Origin: CAVXFS01 sp963761115
GTDB lineage: Bacteria; Pseudomonadota; Gammaproteobacteria; Burkholderiales; Gallionellaceae
Assembly: GCA_963761115.1 (NCBI GenBank)
Contig: CAVXFS010000005.1
Location: forward strand, 1,178,001 to 1,242,000
Reading direction: 5' to 3'
DNA length: 64,000 bases
Under the pieces are notes generated by a model, which was given only the letters and a program-made list of their open reading frames with translations, made no database searches and was not told where the DNA came from. A program made the position numbers and the translations under genes. Shown one piece after another: positions 17,708 through 26,038 of this stretch. Each line of letters begins with the position of its first letter. The stretch's first letter is position 1.

Positions 17708-17979
17708 GGGTGGTACTCCGTTGGATGACTTGGGTATAGTGTACCGCGCAAAGCGGAATCGCGGCAGAATGCAGTTCTGCAGGATGCGCTGAGCAAAGAG
17801 AAACGCATCGATCGCGAGCGATGCGCTTCGCGGGCTCACCGCATCCTGCAGCATGGGAAGGATTTACCTCAATCCCGACAAATTCCCTCTACCATTTTTT
17901 GCCGAGAGGTCTAAAATAATCGTTCACACCTTGGGCTGTGTGTGTCGTTTTTCGTTCAATTCACTAAAGGAGGTTTGCC

Positions 17980-18360
17980 ATGAAAAGCAGAATGCTTTTG
18001 TGTTTCGTATCGATAGCGGGGTTGATGCTGGGCGCGCAATCTGCGCTGGCGGCAAGCGCGGCGGTAAAAGAGATGGCCGGCATCATGGATCACCTGGCGC
18101 ACTATGCGAGCGATGCGGAAAAAGTTCAGTTGAAGGAGATCGTCGACAGCAAGGACAGCACCGCGCAGGAGCGCATTCTGGCCACCGCGATTGCCGATAT
18201 CGAGCATCACGCGGCCGATAAGGACAAGGATCAACTCAATCAGGTGATCAACGATACTGCTGCGCCTGCCGAGGTGCGGGAGCTGGCCAGCATCGTCCTC
18301 AACATCGCCCATCATCCGACCGATGCGGACAAGGCAAAGCTGGAAAAGATGATGATGTGA
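17980..18360 (+). CDS. secreted protein with three internal repeats (unknown function)
   Basis: A 126-residue protein with a consensus AGGAGG site and a clear Sec signal (cleavage after SALA near residue 25). The mature part is built of about three copies of a 30-33-residue helical unit: DHLAHYASDAEKVQLKEIVDS, then IEHHAADKDKDQLNQVINDT, then NIAHHPTDADKAKLEKMM. Each has a histidine-rich (HH or HxxH) start, an acidic turn and a K/Q-L helix. I do not recognise the family. The repeating histidine and acid pairs could bind metal in the periplasm, which is a guess. No partner gene adjoins. Confidence 0.8.
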   Translation: MKSRMLLCFVSIAGLMLGAQSALAASAAVKEMAGIMDHLAHYASDAEKVQLKEIVDSKDSTAQERILATAIADIEHHAADKDKDQLNQVINDTAAPAEVRELASIVLNIAHHPTDADKAKLEKMMM

Positions 18361-18461
18361 GTTCTGCAGTCAATCACTGAACTAATTGATTACGCTTGCA
18401 ACTTCTCCGCGCGGGAAGTGCCTGCAGGAGTGGGTGCGCCTGACCGGAGGTTTGTTTTCGC

Positions 18462-18490
18462 TTGACAATGGAACGTTCGTTCCATATCGT
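18462..18490 (+). promoter_or_regulatory. promoter with embedded LexA-type operator
   Basis: TTGACA (18462-18467), a 17-bp spacer and TATCGT (18485-18490) form a good sigma-70 promoter. The spacer holds the inverted repeat ATGGAACG-TT-CGTTCCAT (18468-18485), placed for repression by the LexA-like product. The predicted transcription start is at about 18496-18498, at the ATG, so the message should be leaderless. Confidence 0.75.
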
Positions 18491-18497
18491 ATCACCC

Positions 18498-19076
18498 ATG
18501 GGAAAACATGACGAACATTACCTGGGCAGGTTGCGCGATTACTACGCCGATCACGGCGTGCTGCCTTCCTATGCCACGGTGATGGTGCTGCTGGGGCTGA
18601 AATCGAAATCGCCGGTAGCGGCGCTGGTGGCGCGGTTGAAGCTGGTGGGTTTTCTCGAATCCTCGCCGGACAAGCGCCTGAAACCGGGGCGCCGTTTCTT
18701 CGAGCGCCCGATCTTCGACAGCGTGCGCGCGGGCTTTCCCAGCCCGGCGGGGGATACGCGTAACGACATGCTGACCATCGACGATTACCTGGTCGAACGT
18801 CCTTCGAGTACGGTGCTGGTGACGGTGAAGGGCGATTCGATGATCGACGCCGGCATCCTGCCCGACGATACGGTGATCGTGGAAAAGCGCAGCAGCGCGA
18901 ACGTCGGTGACATGGTGGTCGCCATCGTCGACAACGAATTCACGCTGAAGACGCTCGGCAAGGAGAAAGGGCAATACATCCTGAAACCCGCCAACCCGGC
19001 CTATCCGGTGATCCGCCCGAAGGGCGACCTGGAGATCTTCGGCGTGGTGGTGGGGCAGTTTCGCAAGTACAAGTGA
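18498..19076 (+). CDS. LexA-family self-cleaving repressor
   Basis: A 192-residue repressor. Residues 1-65 hold a winged-helix/HTH region unlike standard LexA (HYLGRLRDYYADHGVLPSYATV, then GLKSKSPVAALVARL). The C-terminal S24 domain has the cleavage site Ala-Gly in VRAGFPSP, the catalytic Ser in KGDSMIDAGI and the Lys in EFTLKTLGK. The start at 18498 is preferred because the upstream bases are promoter and operator. DNA damage (RecA filaments) should trigger self-cleavage. No SOS target gene such as imuB or dnaE2 adjoins. Confidence 0.9.
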   Translation: MGKHDEHYLGRLRDYYADHGVLPSYATVMVLLGLKSKSPVAALVARLKLVGFLESSPDKRLKPGRRFFERPIFDSVRAGFPSPAGDTRNDMLTIDDYLVERPSSTVLVTVKGDSMIDAGILPDDTVIVEKRSSANVGDMVVAIVDNEFTLKTLGKEKGQYILKPANPAYPVIRPKGDLEIFGVVVGQFRKYK

Positions 19077-19079
19077 CTG

Positions 19080-19220
19080 TTCCCTCCCCCTTGCAGGGGG
19101 AGGGTTAGGGTGGGGGTAGAGATTCGGCATACCCGCCGTCCGTGGTATTTTCACCGTCCTACCCACATCCCACAGCCCCCTCGCTGCGCTCTCCCTCTCT
19201 TAAAGGGGGAAGGAGCTAAA
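19080..19220. repeat. REPIN-like repeat cluster 7
   Basis: CCCTCCCCC-TTGCA-GGGGGAGGGTTAGGGTGGGGGTAGA, a 45-bp spacer (ATTCGGCATACCCGCCGTC..), then CCTACCCACATCCCACAGCCCCCTCG and TTAAAGGGGGAAGGAGC. The remaining 250 bp up to the SDR gene at 19469 hold nothing I recognise. Confidence 0.9.
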
Positions 19221-19468
19221 ACCAACCGGCTTTAGCGGCTCAGTTAAAATTTCCTGTTTTGGATCGGTAAATCCCTTGCCTTCAGGTGAATGGGTAAAAT
19301 GGGGGGGTGAGCGATTATGTGGCAGATGATCATACAATATGGGACTGCAACAATTTTCTGGTGCGGATGATCAAGTGCCGATAGCCGGTGTTTGTTGGAA
19401 ATGTTGGAGAGAGAGGGCGGATTGATGCAACAACTGAAGCGGTCTGGAATTAATGTGGGCAACCCGGC

Positions 19469-20206
19469 ATGAGTGAATCCGTGCTGATCCTCGGCGCCAC
19501 CTCTGCTATCGCGCGGGCCACGGCCGCCGCCTTTGCCGCGCGCGGCGATAAGCTGTACCTGGCTTCGCGCGATGTGGATGAGTTGCGGCGCATCGCTTCT
19601 GACTTGCACTTGCGTCATGGCGTTGAAGTGCATTACGGATCATTCGATGCGGAAGCGACCGCTACCCACGAGGCGTTCTTCCAGTCTGTACTGGCAGTCA
19701 TGCCGGACCTGTCCGGCGTGGTGCTGGCATTCGGCTATCTCGGCGACCAGCTGGCGGCGCGCGATTTAAGTGTCGGCACAAAGATCATCGCCAGCAATTT
19801 CACCGGCGCGGCTTCCATCCTCAGCCTGTGTGCGAATCATTTCGAGCCGTTGAAGCGCGGCTTCATCATCGGCATCTCCTCGGTGGCGGGGGATCGCGGC
19901 AGGCAGAGCAATTATGTGTACGGCGCGGCAAAGGGCGCGCTCAGCCTGTACCTGCAGGGATTGCGCAACCGCCTTTATCCTGCCGGCGTGCGCGTGATCA
20001 CGATCAAGCCGGGCTTCGTCGATACCGCGATGACTTACGGCCTGCCTGGATTGTTCCTGGTGGCTTCGCCGCAAAGTGTGGGCGAGCGCATCGTCGCCGC
20101 GCTGGGCAAGTCGGCGGATGTGGTTTACCTGCCCTGGTTCTGGCGCTACATCATGCTGATCATCAAACACATCCCGGAGCCGATCTTCAAACGGATGAAA
20201 CTGTGA
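19469..20206 (+). CDS. short-chain dehydrogenase (DprE2-like SDR)
   Basis: A 245-residue SDR with the NAD(P)-binding GATSAIARATA motif, a catalytic Ser in GISSVAGDRG and the YxxxK pair in YVYGAAKGAL. The C-terminus is hydrophobic (WRYIMLIIKHIPEPIFKRMKL), which suggests membrane association. It resembles the DprE2 half of decaprenylphosphoryl-ribose epimerases, which in proteobacteria is often grouped with a HAD phosphatase and a glycosyltransferase, as here. It overlaps the next gene by four bases. The substrate assignment is inference. Confidence 0.85.
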   Translation: MSESVLILGATSAIARATAAAFAARGDKLYLASRDVDELRRIASDLHLRHGVEVHYGSFDAEATATHEAFFQSVLAVMPDLSGVVLAFGYLGDQLAARDLSVGTKIIASNFTGAASILSLCANHFEPLKRGFIIGISSVAGDRGRQSNYVYGAAKGALSLYLQGLRNRLYPAGVRVITIKPGFVDTAMTYGLPGLFLVASPQSVGERIVAALGKSADVVYLPWFWRYIMLIIKHIPEPIFKRMKL

Positions 20207-20826
20207 GCGCAGCACAAGCCGACAAGCCGGTGGTGGCGGCATTCGATTTCGACGGCACGCTGACGCGCCGCGACACCCTGTTGCCATTCCTGTTGCATAC
20301 GCTGGGTACGGCGGCGGTTGCCCGCCACGCGCTGGTGTTGTCACCGACGCTGATCGGCTACGGCATGAAACTGATCCCGAATGATGTTGCCAAGGAACGG
20401 GTGCTTGCCCGATGCCTGGCCGGGATGGAGATGGAGACATTGCGGCAGCAGGGCGCGCATTTCGCCGAATCCGTGTTGCCCGGCTTGCTGCGCGATGAGG
20501 CGATGCAGCGTCTGCACTGGCATCGCCGGCAAGGGCATCGCTGCGTGGTGATCAGTGCCTCGATGGATCTGTATGTGCAACCGTGGGCGCGCAAGGTGGG
20601 ATTCGACGAGGTGATCGCGACCCATCTGGAAGCAACGCAAGACGGGCGCTTCAGCGGCAGGTTTTCCGGGGGAAATTGTTTTGGTGCGGAAAAGGTGCGG
20701 CGGCTGGAAGCAGTCGTGGGCGCAAAGGATGGCTATACCTTGTACGCATACGGCGACAGCCGCGGCGACAGGGAATTGCTGGCGCTGGCTGACCATGCCT
20801 ATTTCCGGACCATGCCGGCCGCATGA
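20203..20826 (+). CDS. HAD-IB family phosphatase
   Basis: A 207-residue HAD hydrolase, starting at the GTG that overlaps the SDR stop codon (GTGA). Motif I is AFDFDGTLTRRD, motif II is VVISAS, a lysine follows in the CFGAEKVRRL region, and motif IV is YGDSRGDREL. It probably removes a phosphate from a sugar or lipid-linked intermediate made by the neighbouring genes. It overlaps the downstream glycosyltransferase gene by four bases (ATGA). Confidence 0.9.
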   Translation: MSAAQADKPVVAAFDFDGTLTRRDTLLPFLLHTLGTAAVARHALVLSPTLIGYGMKLIPNDVAKERVLARCLAGMEMETLRQQGAHFAESVLPGLLRDEAMQRLHWHRRQGHRCVVISASMDLYVQPWARKVGFDEVIATHLEATQDGRFSGRFSGGNCFGAEKVRRLEAVVGAKDGYTLYAYGDSRGDRELLALADHAYFRTMPAA

Positions 20827-22445
20827 GATCGTTGCTGACTGCCATGCAGGGGCGACAGTGGTTGCCGCTTGGGATGGTTGTACTCGGCGTGCTGGTCGCC
20901 TGTGCAAGTTTTCTGCAAGCGCTGAATTTCCCGTTCATCTCCGACGACACTTTTTATATTTCCGGCAACGCGAAACTCCTGGGCCTGCACTTCGCGGATC
21001 TGTGGCGACTGCTGGTCGAGCCATACAATCCATACGAATTTCTGCCGCTGCGTGATCTTTCCTACTGGCTCGACATCTCGCTGTTCGGCCTGTCGCCTGC
21101 GGCATTCCGCCTGCATAACCTGCTGCTGTATGTCATCTGCTGCCTGCTGGTGTATGCCGCGACATCGAGCCTGTGGCGCTATTTCAAACCCGCGGCAGCG
21201 TCATGTGCTGCCTGGGCCGCAGCCACGGTTGCGACATTATTTGCACTGCATCCCGCGCATGTCGAGGCCGTGGTCTGGGTCAGCGGGCGCAAGGACCTGT
21301 TGTCCGCCATGTTCGCGCTGCTGGCGATCTGGCTGGCCATGCTGGCAAGACGCGAGCAGGGTATCGCAGCGGGATATGCGGTGGCGGCGATGGTTGCATT
21401 GCTGGCTGCACTGTTGAGCAAGGTGACTTCGGTCGTGGTGGCGCCGGTCATCGCGCTGCTGTGGATATTGTTCTGGCTCGATGTCCCCGCAATTCTGCGC
21501 CGTCGCTCGTCATTGTTGTGGCCGCTTGCCGTCATCGTGCTGGCTGCCGCCATCGCCCCGATCTTCATGGGCCACAGCACGGTCAGCCTGCCGGCCTATT
21601 TCGGCACAGAAGCCTACACGCGCGCACTGGCGATCCTGGGCTGGATGGTGCGACTGGCGGTCACTCCGCTAAGCCGCCATTACATCTATCCAGTGTTCGA
21701 GGACGCATGGTTCCCGGCGATGGTGGCGATCGGGGCAGCGGTATTGCTGGCCGGGATCGCGGGCCTGGTGCTGCTGTTGCGCAAGCGTTCGCTCGACGGG
21801 TTCGCTTTGCTGGTATTTGCGCTGTTCAGCGTTCCCTACACCCAGTTGGCTCCCTATATTACGCATTCGCTGGTGACGGACCGATTCCTGTTCCTGGCTG
21901 TGTGGCCATTTTTGTTATTGTTGGTTTTGCTGGCGTGGCGCTTGAAGGTCGTTTGGCGCGTGGCGCTACTGGGCATGATCGTGCTGCCCTGGATAGTGCA
22001 GACGCTGGATAGGCCGCGAGAGTGGCGCGATCATGACACGCTGATGGGGGTCGAGCTGAAGTCTTACCCTGGTTATTACGCACCGCTGTTCCAGGAGGTC
22101 GAACAGCGTCTGTCGCAAGGGCAATATGGCGAGGCGCGTGCGATCGCAGAAACAGTGACCGACCCGGAGATCCGCAACATCATCGTACGGCTGGTCGAGG
22201 GTGCCAATGCCGTGGCGGTCGAGGCCGTGCAAGCCGGCGATCCGCGCGATGCGATGGATAAATTGCAGGCGTTGGACTCATTGCTGGAACAACCGCTGAC
22301 TCGAGCCAGCTGGGATACGCCGCTGTTTTCATTCTGGCTCAGTTGCAGCGATCTGCTGCGGCTGGAATGGAAGATACTGGCGCGGAATTTTCCCGCCGAC
22401 GAATCGGTCGGGCGAGAAGCGAAGAAACACCTCGCCGGCTCGTAG
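20823..22445 (+). CDS. GT-C type membrane glycosyltransferase-like protein
   Basis: A 540-residue polytopic membrane protein with about 11 helices, the third gene of the overlapping SDR-HAD operon. The first periplasmic loop has an acidic pair in FISDDTFYISGN, as in GT-C (PMT/Tmtc-like) glycosyltransferases, followed by PLRDLSYWLD and HPAHVEAVVWVSGRKDLLS, blocks typical of this group. The last 110 residues are soluble and helical. It likely transfers a sugar from a polyprenyl phosphate donor to an envelope acceptor. The operon ends in the terminator at 22467. Confidence 0.85.
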   Translation: MRSLLTAMQGRQWLPLGMVVLGVLVACASFLQALNFPFISDDTFYISGNAKLLGLHFADLWRLLVEPYNPYEFLPLRDLSYWLDISLFGLSPAAFRLHNLLLYVICCLLVYAATSSLWRYFKPAAASCAAWAAATVATLFALHPAHVEAVVWVSGRKDLLSAMFALLAIWLAMLARREQGIAAGYAVAAMVALLAALLSKVTSVVVAPVIALLWILFWLDVPAILRRRSSLLWPLAVIVLAAAIAPIFMGHSTVSLPAYFGTEAYTRALAILGWMVRLAVTPLSRHYIYPVFEDAWFPAMVAIGAAVLLAGIAGLVLLLRKRSLDGFALLVFALFSVPYTQLAPYITHSLVTDRFLFLAVWPFLLLLVLLAWRLKVVWRVALLGMIVLPWIVQTLDRPREWRDHDTLMGVELKSYPGYYAPLFQEVEQRLSQGQYGEARAIAETVTDPEIRNIIVRLVEGANAVAVEAVQAGDPRDAMDKLQALDSLLEQPLTRASWDTPLFSFWLSCSDLLRLEWKILARNFPADESVGREAKKHLAGS

Positions 22446-22466
22446 GATCGTAGGTTGCGGGCCAAT

Positions 22467-22495
22467 AAAAAAGGCCCGTTCTTCACGGGCCTTTT
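22467..22495. terminator. bidirectional rho-independent terminator
   Basis: AAAAAAGGCCCGT - TCTTC - ACGGGCCTTTT: an 11-bp stem with A-tract and T-tract on both sides, placed between the convergent glycosyltransferase and fadL-like genes. Confidence 0.92.
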
Positions 22496-22517
22496 CAGGT
22501 ACGACTGGCTGCTGGAA

Positions 22518-23875
22518 TTACATCTTCCAGCCGTAAGCTATGCCAAACGAATCCTGGTGCATCTTGAGGTCGACGCCATTGCCACCAAGCGCGGTATTGT
22601 TGCCGGAGACAGTTTTTTCGAAGGCATGCATATAACCCACGGTCACTTCACCCTTGTTCTCCAATGTCCAGGTGGCACCTAGAGTCAGGTGGGTCTCAAC
22701 CACGCCGGGCGCCATGACATTGAACAGCGTTTCGCCGCCCGGTATGGGCTGGCGAGTGGTGCTCAAGCCCCCACGCAAGGTAAGGCCCTGGCTGTATGCA
22801 TAGCTTGCACCCAACTTGAATACCGTCATGTCACGCCAGCCGAAACCGGCACCGTTACTCCCGCCCAGGCAAGTGGTTGGATCGGCTCCTCCCATATACG
22901 GGAACATGTGAGAAGGTTGTTCGCAGAATTGCCCAGAGTAGGAACCTTGCTGTAATTGATCTGCTGAATGTCTGCAGCAAGCGTCAGGTCGGGCGAGGTC
23001 TTGGCGGCAATACCGATGCCATAGGTCTCGGGAATATCAAATCCGCCCTGCTCGGCAAAGAGGCCGCTATAGTTGCTGAATTTTCCCATCCTGGTTTTTG
23101 TCTGGTAGGTCACGCCAAGGCTCACGTCCGGTGTGATCTTGCCGATCCAGCCCAGCTTTATGCCCCAGCCATCGGATGTGTCATAGCCCTGATTCGAGAC
23201 TGCTGCGCCATTGTTCGAGACACCCGCAAAGTTCTGGAAGCCGTAAACCGAGATCGCCTGATGCGCGATATTCAGCGAAATGCCGAGCGCATTATCAGGG
23301 GTGATCATGGTGGCATAGGTTGGTGCAATAAACAGTTGCGATAAATCGACGCCAGCCTTGTCACCGTTTGGGCCGAATACTCCCAGGCCGGGTGCGGGGC
23401 CAGCAGTTCTGGCATTGATGTCACCGTAATTGGTATTCATGCCGCCGTTGCCGTACACCGAAACGCCAATAGACGAGGTGGCACTGATCATCCGGTTGTA
23501 GCCGAACTCGGGGATGAAGAATCCGCTATCGCCGTTACCCGAAAAATCCGCTGATGTATTTGGACCAGTCGCAGAAGGAAACATCGGGAAAGGTGGGCTG
23601 CCAGGAGCAACAAAATAACCATTAGTGCTTGCGCCCCGCACCGGCTTGAAGTAGTTCAGGCCGAAATCGATGCGGTCGCCAACCATGACCATGCCTGCGG
23701 GGTTGGTCGCGGCAGCCAGCGCATCCTGCGGCAGGGCAATGCCTACACCCGCCATGCCTATGGATTTCATGCCATAGCCGTGCGCAAAATATCCATTGGT
23801 GGCATGCGCCATCGGTGCTGCAAATCCGGTTGCCAGCATCAGCGACACAAGCAATTTAAGTTTCGGCTGTTTCAT
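22518..23875 (-). pseudogene. FadL/OmpP1 outer-membrane transporter, frameshifted
   Basis: A FadL-type beta-barrel for uptake of hydrophobic compounds. The N-terminal part has a signal peptide (MKQPKLKLLVSLMLATGFAAPMAHA) and the NGYFAHGYGMKSIGMAGVG and ATNPAGM plug motifs. The frame shifts once near 22908, where NNLLT should continue into MFPYMGGADP, and the C-terminal barrel strands then run to AYGWKM, ending in a hydrophobic-terminal strand. A missing A would explain the break. The rejoined length (about 452) is normal, so a sequencing indel is likely. Confidence 0.88.
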
Positions 23876-23914
23876 GATTCCTCCCAGTAGTTTTAATAGT
23901 CAAGGTTGCAGCAG

Positions 23915-24379
23915 TTAAACAAAAAGACAGATATCGGTATCGCCTGCAAATTCCAGGAACGTCGCGGCGCCGCCGAATTCGATACCGTCAATGAAATCGC
24001 TTTTCTCGAAATCGAACAGGTCCACGGTCATCTGGCAGGCGACGAATTTTACGTCAGCTTCCAGGCACAGGGAACGCAACTCTTCAAGCGAGGCGACGCC
24101 TTTCTTCTTCATCTTGTCCTTCATCATCATGGTCGCCATGCTCTCCATGCCCGGCAGCATCTGCACGAACACCGGCATCGGCACCGGCATCGGCATCGCC
24201 GGGTTGGCCAGCGGGCTGATCTTCACGTCGGACAGGTCCTTGCGCAGCAGGGTCAACCCGTAAAAGGTGAAGAATATCTGCACTTCATAGCCCAGCGCAG
24301 CGGCGGTGGAGCCGAGGATGAACGGCGGATAGGCCATATCCAGCGTACCCTTGGTGGCAATCAGCGCCATTTTTTTCAT
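23915..24379 (-). CDS. dsrE2: DsrE2-like persulfide carrier protein
   Basis: A 154-residue DsrE/DsrF/DsrH-fold protein of the DsrE2 type. It has KMALIATKGTLDMAYPPFILG at the start, a Met/Pro-rich insertion (PAMPMPVPMPVF), then LCLEADVKFVACQMTVDLFDF with the conserved reactive cysteine in VACQMT. In sulfur oxidisers such proteins pass persulfide sulfur to or from TusA in the cytoplasm. It lies 25 bp after tusA in the same direction. The predicted control is by the double box at 24719-24760. Confidence 0.9.
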   Translation of the reverse strand: MKKMALIATKGTLDMAYPPFILGSTAAALGYEVQIFFTFYGLTLLRKDLSDVKISPLANPAMPMPVPMPVFVQMLPGMESMATMMMKDKMKKKGVASLEELRSLCLEADVKFVACQMTVDLFDFEKSDFIDGIEFGGAATFLEFAGDTDICLFV

Positions 24380-24404
24380 GAGGTTTCTCCTTTTGCGGCG
24401 TGCA

Positions 24405-24632
24405 TTATTTTTTCTTCATCATAAACACGAATTCACCGTTTTCCTCGGTCGAGGAGACCAACTCGTTTCCGGTCTGGTTGGCGAAGGCCTGCATGTCCTT
24501 CACCGAACCGGAGTCGGTGGAAACGACCTTAAGTACCTGTCCGGAGGCCATGTCGGCAAGCGATTTCTTGGTTTTCAGGATCGGCAACGGGCAGTTCAGT
24601 CCGCGTGCGTCGAGTTCTTTGTCAGCGTTCAT
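24405..24632 (-). CDS. tusA: TusA sulfur-carrier protein
   Basis: A 75-residue TusA-family protein with the hallmark CPxP motif (DARGLNCPLPILKTKKSL), whose cysteine carries persulfide sulfur. It would hand sulfur between rhodanese, DsrE2 and the sulfite-producing machinery. I chose the ATG at 24632 because GGAGG lies 7 bp upstream and family members start with this segment; an in-frame ATG 30 bp earlier is less likely. Together with dsrE2 it forms a two-gene operon. Confidence 0.94.
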   Translation of the reverse strand: MNADKELDARGLNCPLPILKTKKSLADMASGQVLKVVSTDSGSVKDMQAFANQTGNELVSSTEENGEFVFMMKKK

Positions 24633-24718
24633 TATAAAGCCTCCAATCAGATTATTTATCACCGTGCCGCAACGCCCGGCTGATAGTGCTATTAAGTAAA
24701 AATAAGCAGTTACAGTCT

Positions 24719-24760
24719 ATAGCCTCCATGGGGTATGGGCATATACCCCACAAGGGTTAT
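24719..24760 (-). promoter_or_regulatory. double inverted-repeat box upstream of tusA-dsrE2
   Basis: Two 18-bp units of identical 7-4-7 design, ATAGCCTCCATGGGGTAT (24719-24736) and ATACCCCACAAGGGTTAT (24743-24760), start 24 bp apart and 86 bp upstream of the tusA start. The same arrangement precedes sat and soeA. Inferred activator or repressor site of a sulfur regulon. Confidence 0.65.
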
Positions 24761-24781
24761 ATGTAATCCGGCGCTGAGGGA

Positions 24782-25609
24782 TCATGCGCGCACCACCAGC
24801 ACCGGCGTATCCGCAAGTCCCACCACCTTTTGCGTTGTGCCGCCGAACGGCGTGTGGATCAGGTTGCTCTCGCCATGCCGCCCGACGATGATCAGGTCGG
24901 CGGGCAATGCCTTGGCTGCAGCCAGTATCTGCTCGAACGGTTTGCCGGTGACAAGGCTGTTTTGCACCCTGGCGCCGATCGCTGAAGCGATGTCCGTGGC
25001 ATGGGCCAGGACCCGTTCGGCTTCCGTGTGCTGCGTCGGCGTATCGTGACTGGCGACGCTGATGATGGAAAGCGGCAGGTCGCATTGCACGGCGATCGCC
25101 GCAGCGACCCTGGCGATATGTTCCGCGGCCAGGGACAGGTCGACCGCCGCCAGGATGCCGCGCGTCCACATCTGCGCGGCGCGCGGCACGAACAGCACGT
25201 TGCAGGGCGCATGGCCCACGACCTTGCTGACCGTCTCGCCGACCATCAGGTTGGACAGGAAACTGCGCTTGCCGCGGCGGCGCACGACGATCAGGTCGGA
25301 ATGGCGTTCGGTCGCTTCCTGCACGATCTCGAAGTAGGGTTCCTCGCCGCGGCGCGCGACCACGTCGAGCTGCACGCCGGCGGCGGTCGCGTCCCGGCGC
25401 AGCAGGTCGATCCTGGCGGCGGCCTCCTGTTCGGCGCGCTGGGCCAGCTGCGGTGCGATGATCTCGTATTCAGGGTTGCTGACCACCGGCATCACCGCCG
25501 CGAGCGGGATGCCGCAGCGCTTGGCCATGTCAAAAGCGAGACGTTCGGCGCCACTGTCGAACTCGGTATGATCGGTGGCCAGCAGGATGCGTTCAAACGG
25601 ATGGTTCAT
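24782..25609 (-). CDS. tandem-domain universal stress protein
   Basis: A 275-residue protein made of two UspA domains. Both keep the ATP-binding glycine motif: GKRSFLSNLMVGETVSKVV in the first and GRHGESNLIHTPFGGTTQKVV in the second, each followed by a PVLVV/CNVLFV strand. The ATG at 25609 (after GAGAGGG) fits the domain start NHPFERILLATD. It follows the membrane gene at 25620 by about 10 bp and is probably the last gene of the soe-tauE transcription unit. Confidence 0.92.
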   Translation of the reverse strand: MNHPFERILLATDHTEFDSGAERLAFDMAKRCGIPLAAVMPVVSNPEYEIIAPQLAQRAEQEAAARIDLLRRDATAAGVQLDVVARRGEEPYFEIVQEATERHSDLIVVRRRGKRSFLSNLMVGETVSKVVGHAPCNVLFVPRAAQMWTRGILAAVDLSLAAEHIARVAAAIAVQCDLPLSIISVASHDTPTQHTEAERVLAHATDIASAIGARVQNSLVTGKPFEQILAAAKALPADLIIVGRHGESNLIHTPFGGTTQKVVGLADTPVLVVRA

Positions 25610-25619
25610 GCTTTCCCTC

Positions 25620-26031
25620 TCAATGAGTGCCAAAGATACCAGAGGCCGACAGCAGCAAGACAGCGATTTCCAGGATGCAGATCACGAGATAGGTGGTGTT
25701 CCGGGTCTTGGCATAGAACGGCATGATCGCCGCGATGCACAGGATGGAGCAGCCGGACAGGATCGCGATGCCGAGCAGGCTGGCGTAATTTCCATAGCCC
25801 AGCATCGATCAGCCAGCTCCAGCCGGTCGGCGTGCCGGTCGCTTTCAGGTATTCGGCGGTGGACAGGTTCCACAGGTGCGGCAATTGTTGCAGCGGGATC
25901 GAGCCGGGCAGCCAGCCGAGCATGTAGGCGACGAAAGTGACGATCAGCACGATGAAGCCGGCCAGCGTGCTCCAGTGCAGCACCGCGGCGTAAGGCAACT
26001 GTTCGGAAGGGGGTTGGCGTTCGGGTTCCAT
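25620..26031 (-). pseudogene. small DUF1634-like membrane protein, frameshifted
   Basis: About 136 residues with three membrane helices when the frame is repaired. The first half (WSTLAGFIVLIVTFVAYMLGW, then LPHLWNLS) is in one frame up to WSWLID. The second half (MLGYGNYASLLGIAILSGC, then YLVICILEIAVLLLSAS) is in another, with the shift near 25803. Proteins of this size and layout (DUF1634-like) often accompany TauE/SafE exporters, as here, 7 bp downstream of tauE. The family name is tentative. Confidence 0.65.
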
Positions 26032-26038
26032 ATCGCTC

